Shown here piece by piece: positions 16,131 to 24,187 of a DNA stretch of 31,922 bases. Position 1 is the first letter of the stretch; every line of letters starts with the position of its first letter. Source of the stretch: a virus; the IMG/VR virus record IMGVR_UViG_3300034093_005754, positions 1 to 31,922 of that record; one strand, given 5' to 3'. The notes under the pieces are model-generated. The model saw nothing but the letters and a program-made list of their open reading frames with translations, was not told the origin of the DNA and did not search any database. The translations under genes and the position numbers were made by a program.

Positions 16131-16766
16131 TTAAGTCCGAGGTCTATATTTATAAAATAACGGCAAAAGATTAGCAAATGGTTTTAAATCATTAAAATCT
16201 TGGTAGACTATTTTCGCTCCCTGCGAACTCTCTTCTTTAATTATCTTCTGCTCTCTATATAGAACTTCTGCGATAGCTGCAATTACAGATTTAATTTTTA
16301 ATATCTCTTGGGATTGGGAAGTTGCGGAAAAATTTAAACCTGCGCTGTAAGTAATTCTTATTTCTTGAGTTACGTTATTGCTACGACTCCTTCGTATACC
16401 TCTAATAATATTGGCATTTATATAGTTAAAATTATTAAGTTCTAAACAATCTCCAATTAAAAAGTAATTTTCTGATGGTAAAACTTCCCAATTTTGGCTA
16501 ACTGGGATATCACCAAAACTAACAAATAAATTATTATACCTAACTTCTACTAAATTAATTGCCGTTACGGGAGCATAAACTAAGGCTATTTTATTTAAAC
16601 CTAAAACCCTTTCTAATACATAATCCTTAATTACCAATTCCCGATTTGCGCCCAAGGATGATTCGCACAGAGATTGAGATCGCAAAATAAGTCCTTCTAA
16701 TTCTAGATTACCAAGGACGGACAGCGATGGCGAAAGATTTCTCAATTCCTGTACGGTTAAAATCAT
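16131..16766 (-). CDS. head-tail adaptor-like connector protein (putative)
   Basis: A 211-aa protein. I take the start at the ATG of MILTVQELRN (16766), 5 nt after the stop of the upstream gene, rather than the in-frame start at 16793 inside it. The N-terminal part is helical (ILTVQELRNLSPSLSVLGN, then LEGLILRSQSLCESSLGAN). It is followed by a beta part (IALVYAPVTAINLVEV), an RGIRRSRSNN turn, a strand EIRITYSAGLNF, and a long C-terminal helix with IAEVLYREQKIIKEES. A helix bundle with a beta insert, ending in a helix before a Y-rich tail, matches the layout of HK97 gp6/gp15-type adaptor proteins that sit below the portal. Position supports this. Confidence 0.55.
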   Translation of the reverse strand: MILTVQELRNLSPSLSVLGNLELEGLILRSQSLCESSLGANRELVIKDYVLERVLGLNKIALVYAPVTAINLVEVRYNNLFVSFGDIPVSQNWEVLPSENYFLIGDCLELNNFNYINANIIRGIRRSRSNNVTQEIRITYSAGLNFSATSQSQEILKIKSVIAAIAEVLYREQKIIKEESSQGAKIVYQDFNDLKPFANLLPLFYKYRPRT

Positions 16767-16771
16767 CTTAA

Positions 16772-17017
16772 TTAATTTCCTAGCCTTGGGCAATTATCTT
16801 TGGAAAAATTTTCTGCACAAACAGGTTCGTCTGTCTGGTTAGTTTGGTATTGCGCCCCACAATTTTGGCAGTAGGGAATATTGTTTCTTTTGAAGTATTC
16901 TGTAGAATAAACGCCCATTGCTTTTTTTATTACTTTTGCTTCTACCGCTGGCGTTTTAGTTTTGGTTGGAGGTTTTTTAGTTTCCTCAACCGGAATATTT
17001 TCGTTTTCTTCTGGCAC
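16772..17017 (-). CDS. small Cys-motif (zinc ribbon-like) protein
   Basis: An 81-aa protein starting with GTG behind a good Shine-Dalgarno (AAGGA, 7 nt before). The first half is a charged, Pro/Thr/Lys-rich, probably disordered stretch (EETKKPPTKTKTPAVEAK). The second half has CQNCGAQ followed by two more cysteines (PVCAEN and DNCPRL), a likely four-Cys zinc site. It lies between the capsid gene and the connector genes and is co-transcribed with them. Some phages carry a small protein at this place, for example a capsid-associated or connector-related factor. I cannot assign a function. Confidence 0.65.
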   Translation of the reverse strand: MPEENENIPVEETKKPPTKTKTPAVEAKVIKKAMGVYSTEYFKRNNIPYCQNCGAQYQTNQTDEPVCAENFSKDNCPRLGN

Positions 17018-17046
17018 TTTCTTATCCTTAAATTTAATCTTAAAAG

Positions 17047-17072
17047 TTACCCTTAACTTAAGTTAAGGGTAA
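17047..17072. other. 26-bp perfect palindrome after the capsid gene
   Basis: TTACCCTTAACTT is followed directly by its complement, so the 26 bp form a perfect palindrome with no loop. It lies 5 nt past the capsid stop on the minus strand, preceded in the mRNA by six U and followed by a short AACUUUU. It may be a partial terminator or RNA-processing site that lowers expression of the genes after the capsid gene, or a site for a dimeric DNA-binding protein. Confidence 0.55.
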
Positions 17073-17077
17073 AAAAC

Positions 17078-19492
17078 TTAAACAGCCCTACGCGCAACTC
17101 TTAATTTAGCGCAACGGGTTTGTTGTCCTGCTGGGGAAGCTAAAGCTGCATCCAAGTCAATAACGCCAGTTTGTTCACGGCTAATCCAGATAAAAGATTC
17201 TCCCATGTTAAATGGAGTTGTACCAGAAGCGCGAACTTCCATTGGTAATGCAATACCGCGACCGACCGCACCGTAGCTAAATACGAAACAGTCTTCAGTA
17301 ACGGTTGCGCCCGCGCCAAAAGTAGTTGTGTTTACGGTTGGATCAGATCCACCTGGCGCACCAACACCCCATGTATTGCCTGAGAAAATTTCAAAGCCGC
17401 AATATTGACCGACGTAACCTGAGCTTTGTCCGATTTCAATTCCAGAAGCCGCACGGAGAACGTTAGAAATATTCTGGCGTTGTTCTTCAGTTACAGGAGA
17501 GTAAAGCTTGCCTAAAGATTTCTTTAGATTGTCTAAGGATTTAGGGGGAACTGTCAAAATGTAACTGTTATTAGGCAAAGTTGGCCATTGGTCGGCGTAA
17601 AGCTGGGAATAAACAGAAGACAGGAAGTCTTCAGTTAAAGTACCGTCATCTGTTGCGGCAACGTTAGCCGGAACGGACGTTACTTCACCCTTATCGTTGT
17701 AATAAACTTTAGTTGTCTTAAAGTATTCCTTACGCACCATCAAATCTTCAAATTTGAAGTAGTGCTGCATTAATACTTTATCCAACACTGCCATTAAGTC
17801 AATTAATGACGTAGCTTCAGTAAATTCTGGAATAAATACAGGGCGGTTGCCTACTCCTGTGCTTAAACCTAGACCCCATTGAGCAATAGTTAGCGGGACT
17901 GTGGTAATTTCCAAGCCTTGAGAATCTGTAGAAGTACCACGAGTATAATTAATGCTGGTATAGGTGTCGGTTGTGCTGATCAGGAAGTCGTTAACATCTG
18001 TAGGATCGGCTAAATTATTAGCGCGAGGAATCAGGATGGATTTATTGGGCGCAGATGTTGAGTCATATATAGTGGAAGCAAACTGCCACCAAATATTATT
18101 GGAGTTGTGAGTTTCTCTCATTAAAGCTGAGAGAACATCCAAGAAAATTGCGCCAATGCTGCCGCTCGATCCGATAGTTGGCCCGGCCGCACGACCAGAA
18201 AGAAATCCGCCACCCTCAGAAGATTTAAAGTAATTTTCTAATTCTTTAACCAAAGGAGCGTGTTTCCAATCACGCAAACCCTTAGTGGCTTGCTCTTCAC
18301 GGAAGTGATCGTGCATGAATCTAGCTAAAACATTATGATTCCGTTGGACTGCAACCATTCCATCGTGGCGAACTTCTGTAGGTTCGGCTTTGGAACTGTT
18401 AAATAAGTCAATAAATTCTTTAGCTAAACCTTGCATGGCAAACTTTGGGGTATTTTTAACGGCGGGGACGACTTCAGATCCGGAGCGGCCAATTAACTGC
18501 GAAATATCTTTAAGGGTATCAGCTAATTGCTGGGCTTTTAATCTCTCGGCGCGTTCTTGGTCTAATTCTTGTTTTAAGCTTGAATTTTCTGCTAAGGCTT
18601 GAGATTTTTCTTGTTCTAGAACTAAATTCATTTCCCGAACTGGAGTTACTGTTTCAAGAATTAATTTTCTAACGGCTTCTAAATCTAAGCCTTGAGGCTT
18701 CAACTCTGCTACGGCTACAATCTCCCTTTCCTCTAGCGCAGGAACGGGGTCGGGAGTTGAAGATTTAACTTCTTCTAAAGGTGTTAGTGGAGGCATATTT
18801 TTACCTTTAATTTGAATAATTTTAGGCTCATCTTTTCCATTGCGCTGTTGTAGGCTTTTACCTACTCCTACCGTCGGGTCGGCGGGTACGCTTGCATGGG
18901 ATATCTCAAATATTTCCCAATTTTTACTTATCCTGACTGGGTAATAACCCCTGTCTGCGAGTCCGTATTTTTCAATAAGAGCGGCGGCTTCTTTCTTGGG
19001 AAGTTCGGTGTATTCATCCTGTACTTGGTACATGAACGAAACACCTTTACGAGTACCCTTTTGGACTAAGTTATATAAGTCTCTACCCTCTGCGTTGTCG
19101 TCGTACTGGACATCGCAAATAGCCTTACCTTGGGAGAAATTTACCCCCATTACTAGGCCGCGTTGCAAATCCCAATTATGATTCCAAAGAATTGGGCAGA
19201 CACCTTCTGTAACCCTTTGAGTATTGCAACAGCCTGGCTCATGGGAAAGAACTTCGTAATATCTCTCATCTTCCCAGTAATCGTATCTAAGGATTGGATA
19301 TTCGGAAGAAAAAACAAAACTTGCGGTTAAGTTTCCTACTACTTCTTCCCCACTCTCCTCTTCCTCCATATCCTTATTTAAATTTAAAGATTTTGAGAAG
19401 TTGGGAAGAATTTCCAAATTAAAATATCGCGTAGCTTGACCTACGGCAATTTCACCATCCTTAAGTTCTAACCTTGCATTTTTCTCTGACAC
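17078..19492 (-). CDS. prohead protease-major capsid protein fusion
   Basis: An 804-aa protein with two parts. Residues about 45-215 resemble the S78/HK97 prohead protease: a His in LWNHNWD (H105), a Ser in KGVSFMYQV (S152), and the closing motif EISHASVPADP (H199), fitting an assemblin-type Ser/His arrangement. Residues about 233-340 are charged and coiled-coil-like, as in a delta/scaffold domain. Residues about 340-804 look like an HK97-fold major capsid protein (SPVTEEQRQNISNVLRAAS, GYVGQYCGFEIFSG). Protease and capsid protein are separate genes in HK97. Residue 233 is a Met preceded by AAAGGT 6 nt upstream, so an internal start could also make protease-free capsid protein. Translation begins at GTG (19492) with a weak ribosome site, so the start is less certain than the rest. 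Confidence 0.82.
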   Translation of the reverse strand: MSEKNARLELKDGEIAVGQATRYFNLEILPNFSKSLNLNKDMEEEESGEEVVGNLTASFVFSSEYPILRYDYWEDERYYEVLSHEPGCCNTQRVTEGVCPILWNHNWDLQRGLVMGVNFSQGKAICDVQYDDNAEGRDLYNLVQKGTRKGVSFMYQVQDEYTELPKKEAAALIEKYGLADRGYYPVRISKNWEIFEISHASVPADPTVGVGKSLQQRNGKDEPKIIQIKGKNMPPLTPLEEVKSSTPDPVPALEEREIVAVAELKPQGLDLEAVRKLILETVTPVREMNLVLEQEKSQALAENSSLKQELDQERAERLKAQQLADTLKDISQLIGRSGSEVVPAVKNTPKFAMQGLAKEFIDLFNSSKAEPTEVRHDGMVAVQRNHNVLARFMHDHFREEQATKGLRDWKHAPLVKELENYFKSSEGGGFLSGRAAGPTIGSSGSIGAIFLDVLSALMRETHNSNNIWWQFASTIYDSTSAPNKSILIPRANNLADPTDVNDFLISTTDTYTSINYTRGTSTDSQGLEITTVPLTIAQWGLGLSTGVGNRPVFIPEFTEATSLIDLMAVLDKVLMQHYFKFEDLMVRKEYFKTTKVYYNDKGEVTSVPANVAATDDGTLTEDFLSSVYSQLYADQWPTLPNNSYILTVPPKSLDNLKKSLGKLYSPVTEEQRQNISNVLRAASGIEIGQSSGYVGQYCGFEIFSGNTWGVGAPGGSDPTVNTTTFGAGATVTEDCFVFSYGAVGRGIALPMEVRASGTTPFNMGESFIWISREQTGVIDLDAALASPAGQQTRCAKLRVARRAV

Positions 19493-19525
19493 TTTTTTTA
19501 AGGTTAAAAAAACTGATTAGTGCTT

Positions 19526-19569
19526 ATTATAACATTCTTTATGGGAATGTGCTATAAACAAGTATAAAT
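19526..19569. promoter_or_regulatory. divergent promoter region with operator-like palindrome
   Basis: The 95 bp between the capsid gene (minus) and the RNR gene (plus) hold a consensus -10 TATAAT on the minus strand (19531-19526), about 34 nt before the capsid GTG. TATAAA candidates lie on the plus strand at 19553 and 19564. An inverted repeat ACATTC-N7-GAATGT (19532-19550) fills the space just upstream of the minus -10, where a regulator could control both genes. No good -35 box is visible on either strand. Confidence 0.45.
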
Positions 19570-19587
19570 CTTTACTCCTCTAAAAAA

Positions 19588-22500
19588 ATGTTTAACGAAG
19601 TTTATGCTCCGTCCGCAAAACCTGTGTTTTACCGCACTTATTCAAGAGGTAAAAAAGAGACATGGCAAGATGTTTGTGACCGGACAATTACGGCATTAAT
19701 TTCTCTGGGAAAATTAACTAAGACTGAGGGTGACTTAATTAGGCGATCGCAGGAAGAATTTAAAGTATTAAGTAGTGGAAGATGGCTGTGGTGTGGTGGT
19801 ACAGATTGGTTAAAAAAGCCAGAAAACGTTTACGGTGCTTATAATTGCTCATCCACAAACATTACAGACTGGGAAGCATTAAGCTTAATGATGAATTTGG
19901 CTATGCAGGGATGCGGGACTGGCGCAGTGTTGGAAGATAAATATATTAAAAATCTTCCTATTATAAGGAATAATTTAAGCGTAGAGATTGTTAATTTACC
20001 TGGCACTGTAAAAAAAGAAAACAGGCACGATGACACTATCGTTAGCGGCGCGCGCGGACAAGTTAACATTTTTGTTGGAGATAGCCGTAAGGGTTGGGTA
20101 GACTCTTACCTTACACTTCTAGAGTTGTCTTCAAGGGAAGATTTAGCGAAAAACGTTAAAGTTTTCGTTTGCTTAGGTGCGGTAAGAAGTAGTGGGGAAA
20201 AACTTAAAGGCTTTGGCGGAACAGCTAATCCCATAGCTTTAGCTGGGATGTATGGAAAATTAGCTAAGATTTTAAACGGGGCTATAGGTCGCCAACTTAC
20301 CGCTTTAGAGTTATGCAAGTTAATTGATGAGGCTAGTGTTACAATTGTAGCCGGAAATATAAGAAGGTCGGCGGGCATGAGACAGGGTTCGCCAGAAGAT
20401 ATAGAGTTTGCAACAGCTAAAGATAACTTGTGGCAACAAGACAATGAGGGTAACTGGAAAATAGATCCTGACAAAGATTGCTTAAGAATGGCTAATCATA
20501 CGTTAGTTTATCACCGTCGCCCAACTTTAGAAGAGGTCAAAAAAAGTGTGCAAAAACAATTCCACAGCGGTGAAGGTGCAATTCAATGGGCTGGCGAAGC
20601 GGTAGCTAGAGCTAACGTGGATTTACTCTCTAATAAGGATTTAAAAAATAAGTTTTTAGACTTATACAATAAGTCCTTAAATGAAGCATTAAATTTTTTA
20701 GCTAAGTTAGGGCTGTTGAGTATTACTGAAGCGGAAGAAAGGATGTCTAGGTACGCTACCAACCCTTGTTTTCGTGGGGATATGAAAATATTAACTAAAG
20801 ATGGTTACAGAGCATTCGAGTCGTTGGACGGTCAAGATGTAGAGATAATTAACGCAGAGGGCAATGTTTCTCTATCTCATATATGGTGTTCAGGTGAAAA
20901 GGAAACCGTAAGGGTAGGAATGGGGGCTTATGGAAGTATTCACTGCACTCCAGATCACTCTTTTTTAAATATTGATGGCAAAAGAGTTGACGCATCTGAA
21001 TTAAGACCGGGTGACAGATTAATGCCATTCTTAAAAGTGCCAGAGCATAAGAATAAAATATTCGTTTGTTTAGGATTTGTCCAAGGTGATGGTCAATTAT
21101 CTGATTTATCTGATTTGAAAAACGACAAAAAAGGGCAACTAGGTGTTGCTGTCAACATAGGTAAAAAGGATCAAGAAATCCTAGAATTTTTCCAAGAAAC
21201 GGAAGGTTTGAAATGCAAGAAACATGGCGAAAGGCGTATTTATGTTAACGGACTGAATGAGTTAATTGACAAATACGACTTTTCTCTTTACACCCTTCCA
21301 TTTCGCGCACTCCCATCCACTTATAAAGGCTGGGACTTAGACATAAAAGCATCGTTCTTGTCTGGACTTTATTCAGCTAACGGCAGTGTTCTAAAAAACG
21401 GCAGAGTGACCTTAAAGACGACCTGTAGAGAAATGGGCGAACAGATCGTTGATTCTTTAAAAGCAGACTTTGGCATAGAAGCTTATATAACCGTTAACCG
21501 TCCGACGACCGTGTCGTTCCCTAATGGTATTTACCAATGTAGAGAAAGTTACGACGTAAATATTCAGCAATACAAAGAGAGACTTTCATTCTTCAACCAA
21601 ATCAACTTTATTCATTCGTACAAGATTGATAAATTTGCCAAAACTCTCTTGGCAACCTCTCCCTCAATATCGGTAGTAGAAAAACAAGGGATTGTAAAAG
21701 TTTATGATTTTTCTGAACCAATAACGCACTGGGGTGTAGTAGAGGGCTTTGTCGCGCATAATTGCGGAGAAATTGTGGGTAACAATTTTTTCTGCGATCT
21801 CGCTGAAGTACACCTAAACACGCTAGATGGAAAAGACTTAAATAGTTTAAGAGACTCATTTAGGGCTGCGGGTTTAATTGCAGCCGTACTATTAAATGAC
21901 AAATTCCCTGACGAGAGATATCAAAAATCTAGGGAGTTAGACCCTATTGTTGGCGTTAGCTTTACTGGCTTATTTGACTTTTTCGTTAATTTATTTGGGG
22001 AAAGTTGGTTGCGCTGGTGGGAAGGCGGCAGGGAGGAATACTCAGACAGAGACTTTATCACATCAAAGGATTTAGAAAATTGGATAGAAACATTCCCAGA
22101 TGAGGTAGTTGAAATTATTAACGATTGGAATAAAAGCCAAGGGAAATTTGCTATAAAACACCCCGGCGTTTGCAACGGACTACTTTTTAAAGCCTTGGAA
22201 GAATTTTACCTGACGCTTTTTAAAGATGAAGCCCATAAAGCAGTTTGGGAATACTGTCATGCACATTCGCTTAAACGCCCCAATAGATGTACTACGGTGC
22301 AACCAAGCGGGACTAAGAGTCTCTTAACTGGCGCGTCTCCTGGTTGGCATCCTCCAAAAGCTGCTAGATTTATCCGTCGGATTACTTTTGGCAGAGACGA
22401 TGCAGTAGCTTTAGCTTGTATGGACTATGGCTACAGTATTATTCCTTCCCAATCTTGTAAAGATGCTGAGGGTAATTTATTAAACGATCCATTTGACCCA

Positions 22501-22971
22501 AGAGTTACGGAATGGTTGGTAGAAATTCCCACAAAAACTAGCTGGGCGGATAACATCGGGGAAGATGTAGATATAAGCAAATTTAGCGCAAAAGCCCAAT
22601 TTGACTTTTACCTACAAGTACAAAATTACTACGCAACTCACAATACTTCAGCAACTTTGGAAATACGTCAAGAGGAAATTGGGGAATATGCACAACTCCT
22701 TTACCAGAACATCCAAAATTGTGGCGGATATAGTTCTGCGGCACTTTTGGCAAGATTTGACGGTGGCGAAACTTTCCCTCGTCTGCCATTTGAGCCAATT
22801 TCTAAGGAAAAATATGAAGATTTATGGGGAGAGGTTTTAGCTCGCCGTAAAAATAGTAGTTTTGATGAACTTTTGCAAATAAGGTTGGGCAATGTAGCGG
22901 TAGAAGATTCTCAAGTTGGCCCGGCCGGATGCGACTCGGATAAGTGCTTATTTAAGGAAGTAGGCAAATAA
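19588..22971 (+). CDS. nrdJ: class II ribonucleotide reductase precursor with intein
   Basis: An 1127-aa precursor. Removing the 332-aa intein leaves a 795-aa adenosylcobalamin-dependent, RTPR-type reductase that turns ribonucleotides into deoxyribonucleotides for phage DNA synthesis. Motifs are YNCSST (C87, redox pair); NP-C-GEI, where the radical Cys is re-formed by splicing (N392, then C726 with E728); NNFFC (C736, second of the pair); and a C-terminal CDSDKC (C1115/C1120) shuttle pair. The length is close to that of Lactobacillus leichmannii RTPR (739 aa). Class II enzymes need no second subunit and are common in cyanobacteria and their phages. It forms a one-gene plus-strand cassette between the capsid gene and 23168-23692, ending in a strong terminator. 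Confidence 0.93.
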   Translation: MFNEVYAPSAKPVFYRTYSRGKKETWQDVCDRTITALISLGKLTKTEGDLIRRSQEEFKVLSSGRWLWCGGTDWLKKPENVYGAYNCSSTNITDWEALSLMMNLAMQGCGTGAVLEDKYIKNLPIIRNNLSVEIVNLPGTVKKENRHDDTIVSGARGQVNIFVGDSRKGWVDSYLTLLELSSREDLAKNVKVFVCLGAVRSSGEKLKGFGGTANPIALAGMYGKLAKILNGAIGRQLTALELCKLIDEASVTIVAGNIRRSAGMRQGSPEDIEFATAKDNLWQQDNEGNWKIDPDKDCLRMANHTLVYHRRPTLEEVKKSVQKQFHSGEGAIQWAGEAVARANVDLLSNKDLKNKFLDLYNKSLNEALNFLAKLGLLSITEAEERMSRYATNPCFRGDMKILTKDGYRAFESLDGQDVEIINAEGNVSLSHIWCSGEKETVRVGMGAYGSIHCTPDHSFLNIDGKRVDASELRPGDRLMPFLKVPEHKNKIFVCLGFVQGDGQLSDLSDLKNDKKGQLGVAVNIGKKDQEILEFFQETEGLKCKKHGERRIYVNGLNELIDKYDFSLYTLPFRALPSTYKGWDLDIKASFLSGLYSANGSVLKNGRVTLKTTCREMGEQIVDSLKADFGIEAYITVNRPTTVSFPNGIYQCRESYDVNIQQYKERLSFFNQINFIHSYKIDKFAKTLLATSPSISVVEKQGIVKVYDFSEPITHWGVVEGFVAHNCGEIVGNNFFCDLAEVHLNTLDGKDLNSLRDSFRAAGLIAAVLLNDKFPDERYQKSRELDPIVGVSFTGLFDFFVNLFGESWLRWWEGGREEYSDRDFITSKDLENWIETFPDEVVEIINDWNKSQGKFAIKHPGVCNGLLFKALEEFYLTLFKDEAHKAVWEYCHAHSLKRPNRCTTVQPSGTKSLLTGASPGWHPPKAARFIRRITFGRDDAVALACMDYGYSIIPSQSCKDAEGNLLNDPFDPRVTEWLVEIPTKTSWADNIGEDVDISKFSAKAQFDFYLQVQNYYATHNTSATLEIRQEEIGEYAQLLYQNIQNCGGYSSAALLARFDGGETFPRLPFEPISKEKYEDLWGEVLARRKNSSFDELLQIRLGNVAVEDSQVGPAGCDSDKCLFKEVGK
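20767..21762 (+). other. intein within RNR (332 aa) with LAGLIDADG endonuclease
   Basis: In-frame intein, precursor residues 394-725. It starts with Cys1 (CFRGDMKILTKDGY, block A). Block B has TPDH (T454, H457), and the end is VAHN followed by +1 Cys (H724, N725, C726), so every splicing residue is present. The insertion is inside the conserved NPCGEI active site of the reductase. The middle carries two LAGLIDADG-type motifs: LGFVQGDGQL (D501) and FLSGLYSANGSV. The second has Asn598 where the catalytic Asp is expected. The protein-splicing part looks intact, while the homing endonuclease may be weakened or dead. Confidence 0.92.
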
Positions 22972-22974
22972 ACC

Positions 22975-23163
22975 CGTCAGGTAAATTACAATAAATCCTC
23001 CAAAGGCTTATACAAAAGCACTTTGGAGGATTTTTAACTTTAAGCCCACGTCAGGTAAAAAGGGGTATTTTTGTAAAAGCGTCAGGTAAAATCCTTATTA
23101 GAGAAGAAAACGCTTGACGCGATTTGTGTGACGTTTCCCTAAAAACTCCATTTTTACTTGACG
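22975..23163. repeat. dispersed 11-bp repeats CGTCAGGTAAA
   Basis: Exact copies of CGTCAGGTAAA lie at 22975-22985, 23049-23059 and 23080-23090. A near copy in inverse orientation (TTTTTACTTGACG) is at 23151-23163. All are in the non-coding stretch between the converging RNR gene and the 23168-23692 gene. A shorter form (GTCAGGTAA) lies at 25294-25302 before another plus-strand gene. No function can be read from the sequence. Confidence 0.6.
22993..23035 (+). terminator. rho-independent terminator of the RNR gene
   Basis: A perfect 13-bp stem (22993-23005 against 23021-23033) with a 15-nt loop. The right arm runs into a T5 stretch (23031-23035). It begins 21 bp after the RNR stop. Confidence 0.85.
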
Positions 23164-23167
23164 TTTT

Positions 23168-23692
23168 TTAGACTATTTCTACCCAACCCTCGCCGTCGTA
23201 AACAAAAAATTTAGTCAAGGTTGAGTTAAAATAAATCTGATATTGAGCCAAACTTGTAGTTGGCGCAGCACTTAATACTCCTAAAAATCTATAAGTATGT
23301 TGGGCAACTGATGATGCGGTAATAACTTGAATTTTATCCGCCGGCGTAATATTGGCGGAAAAGTTAAATGAATCAATTTGGCTCAATGGCGTAATAAGCT
23401 GAATCTCTCCCGAATAGGCAATTGGGATTTGTCCACTCATGGCCATAGTTTGCCCCGCGCTAATTACTAAATCTAATTTGCTGCCAGCCGCGGGGATTTT
23501 AAATAAGTAATAGCCACTGGGGAATAAGCCCAGTCTTTGCTGTGTGTCGCCTATAAAAATAATTCCCAACGATCCGTAAAACTGTTGGATATTTTGGAGT
23601 GTGAATGTAAAAGTGTCACCGGGGCTTATGGTGAGGTTTATAAATTCCGCAGATTGGGAAGTTAAATCTATTTGTTTTTGACGCTTAGGCAT
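23168..23692 (-). CDS. beta-rich putative virion protein
   Basis: A 174-aa protein, basic at the very start (MPKRQKQ) and otherwise rich in Ser, Thr, Ala, Ile and Phe, with alternating hydrophobic residues indicating beta strands throughout. The C-terminal pattern YQIYFNSTLTKFFVYDGEGW resembles a strand-turn motif common in phage tail-fibre, decoration and other structural proteins (Y.N.....F.VY.G..W). It is on the minus strand between portal and capsid genes, which supports a structural role such as capsid decoration, but fibre-like proteins are also possible. It has no clear Shine-Dalgarno. An AT-rich leader with TATACT lies 5' of it. Confidence 0.55.
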   Translation of the reverse strand: MPKRQKQIDLTSQSAEFINLTISPGDTFTFTLQNIQQFYGSLGIIFIGDTQQRLGLFPSGYYLFKIPAAGSKLDLVISAGQTMAMSGQIPIAYSGEIQLITPLSQIDSFNFSANITPADKIQVITASSVAQHTYRFLGVLSAAPTTSLAQYQIYFNSTLTKFFVYDGEGWVEIV

Positions 23693-23755
23693 ATCTATAA
23701 AGTAAGTAATTATTTATATCAGTATATCCTAAATTTATATTTTTTAATTTACCTA

Positions 23756-23785
23756 TTGACCGACGATAGAAAGGTGTGGTATAAC
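23756..23785 (+). promoter_or_regulatory. promoter-like motif, site B
   Basis: TTGACC (23756-23761), an 18-nt spacer starting GACGATAGA, and a near-consensus -10 TATAAC (23780-23785). It differs from the other copies by one extra C after TTGAC. It would drive the NADAR cassette starting near 23849. Confidence 0.6.
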
Positions 23786-23848
23786 CAGAATGAAGTTAAA
23801 GAGTAAGAGAGGAATATAAAGACGACTAAAACAGAAGTAATTGAATTG

Positions 23849-24184
23849 ATGAAGTCCGCGTCTAGCGAAGAAGATTGGAATAACAAATGCGATCAAGTAA
23901 AATCTGCTTGCGGCGGATATCCCGATTATTGGTTTGCAGAAATAATTGCATCTGGACTGGCGAATGAAATAAAAGCTGGTTTTTTTATGCTTACAAAACA
24001 AGATTTGTACGCGGATTTATTAAAACCTATTCCTTACAAGCCTGTTACGATATGCGGCAGGGTATGTGACTCGCCAGAGGACATTATAAGACTCGGTTAC
24101 GAGCTTGTAGCTACAGATCCAGAAAAGTTTAAAGAATATCAACAATTAATGGACGATGGTTTTAAAAAATCTTTAGGTTCGTAA
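23849..24184 (+). CDS. hypothetical phage protein, GYPDYW family
   Basis: About 111 aa from ATG 23849. The opening MKSASSEEDWNNKCDQVK and the following GGYPDYWFAEIIASGL closely follow a small protein widespread in phages (pattern MKSS..EEEWN.NCD.VK...GGYPDFW). The family has no known function. Homologues as I remember them continue upstream of this Met with residues like TK.EVIEL, and the DNA here encodes exactly TKTEVIEL in frame before it. The true start may therefore be a non-ATG codon (ACG 23822 or ATA 23816) close behind the GAGAGG ribosome site at 23807-23812. The C-terminal half is specific to this phage. First gene of the NADAR cassette. Confidence 0.7.
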   Translation: MKSASSEEDWNNKCDQVKSACGGYPDYWFAEIIASGLANEIKAGFFMLTKQDLYADLLKPIPYKPVTICGRVCDSPEDIIRLGYELVATDPEKFKEYQQLMDDGFKKSLGS

Positions 24185-24187
24185 TTT

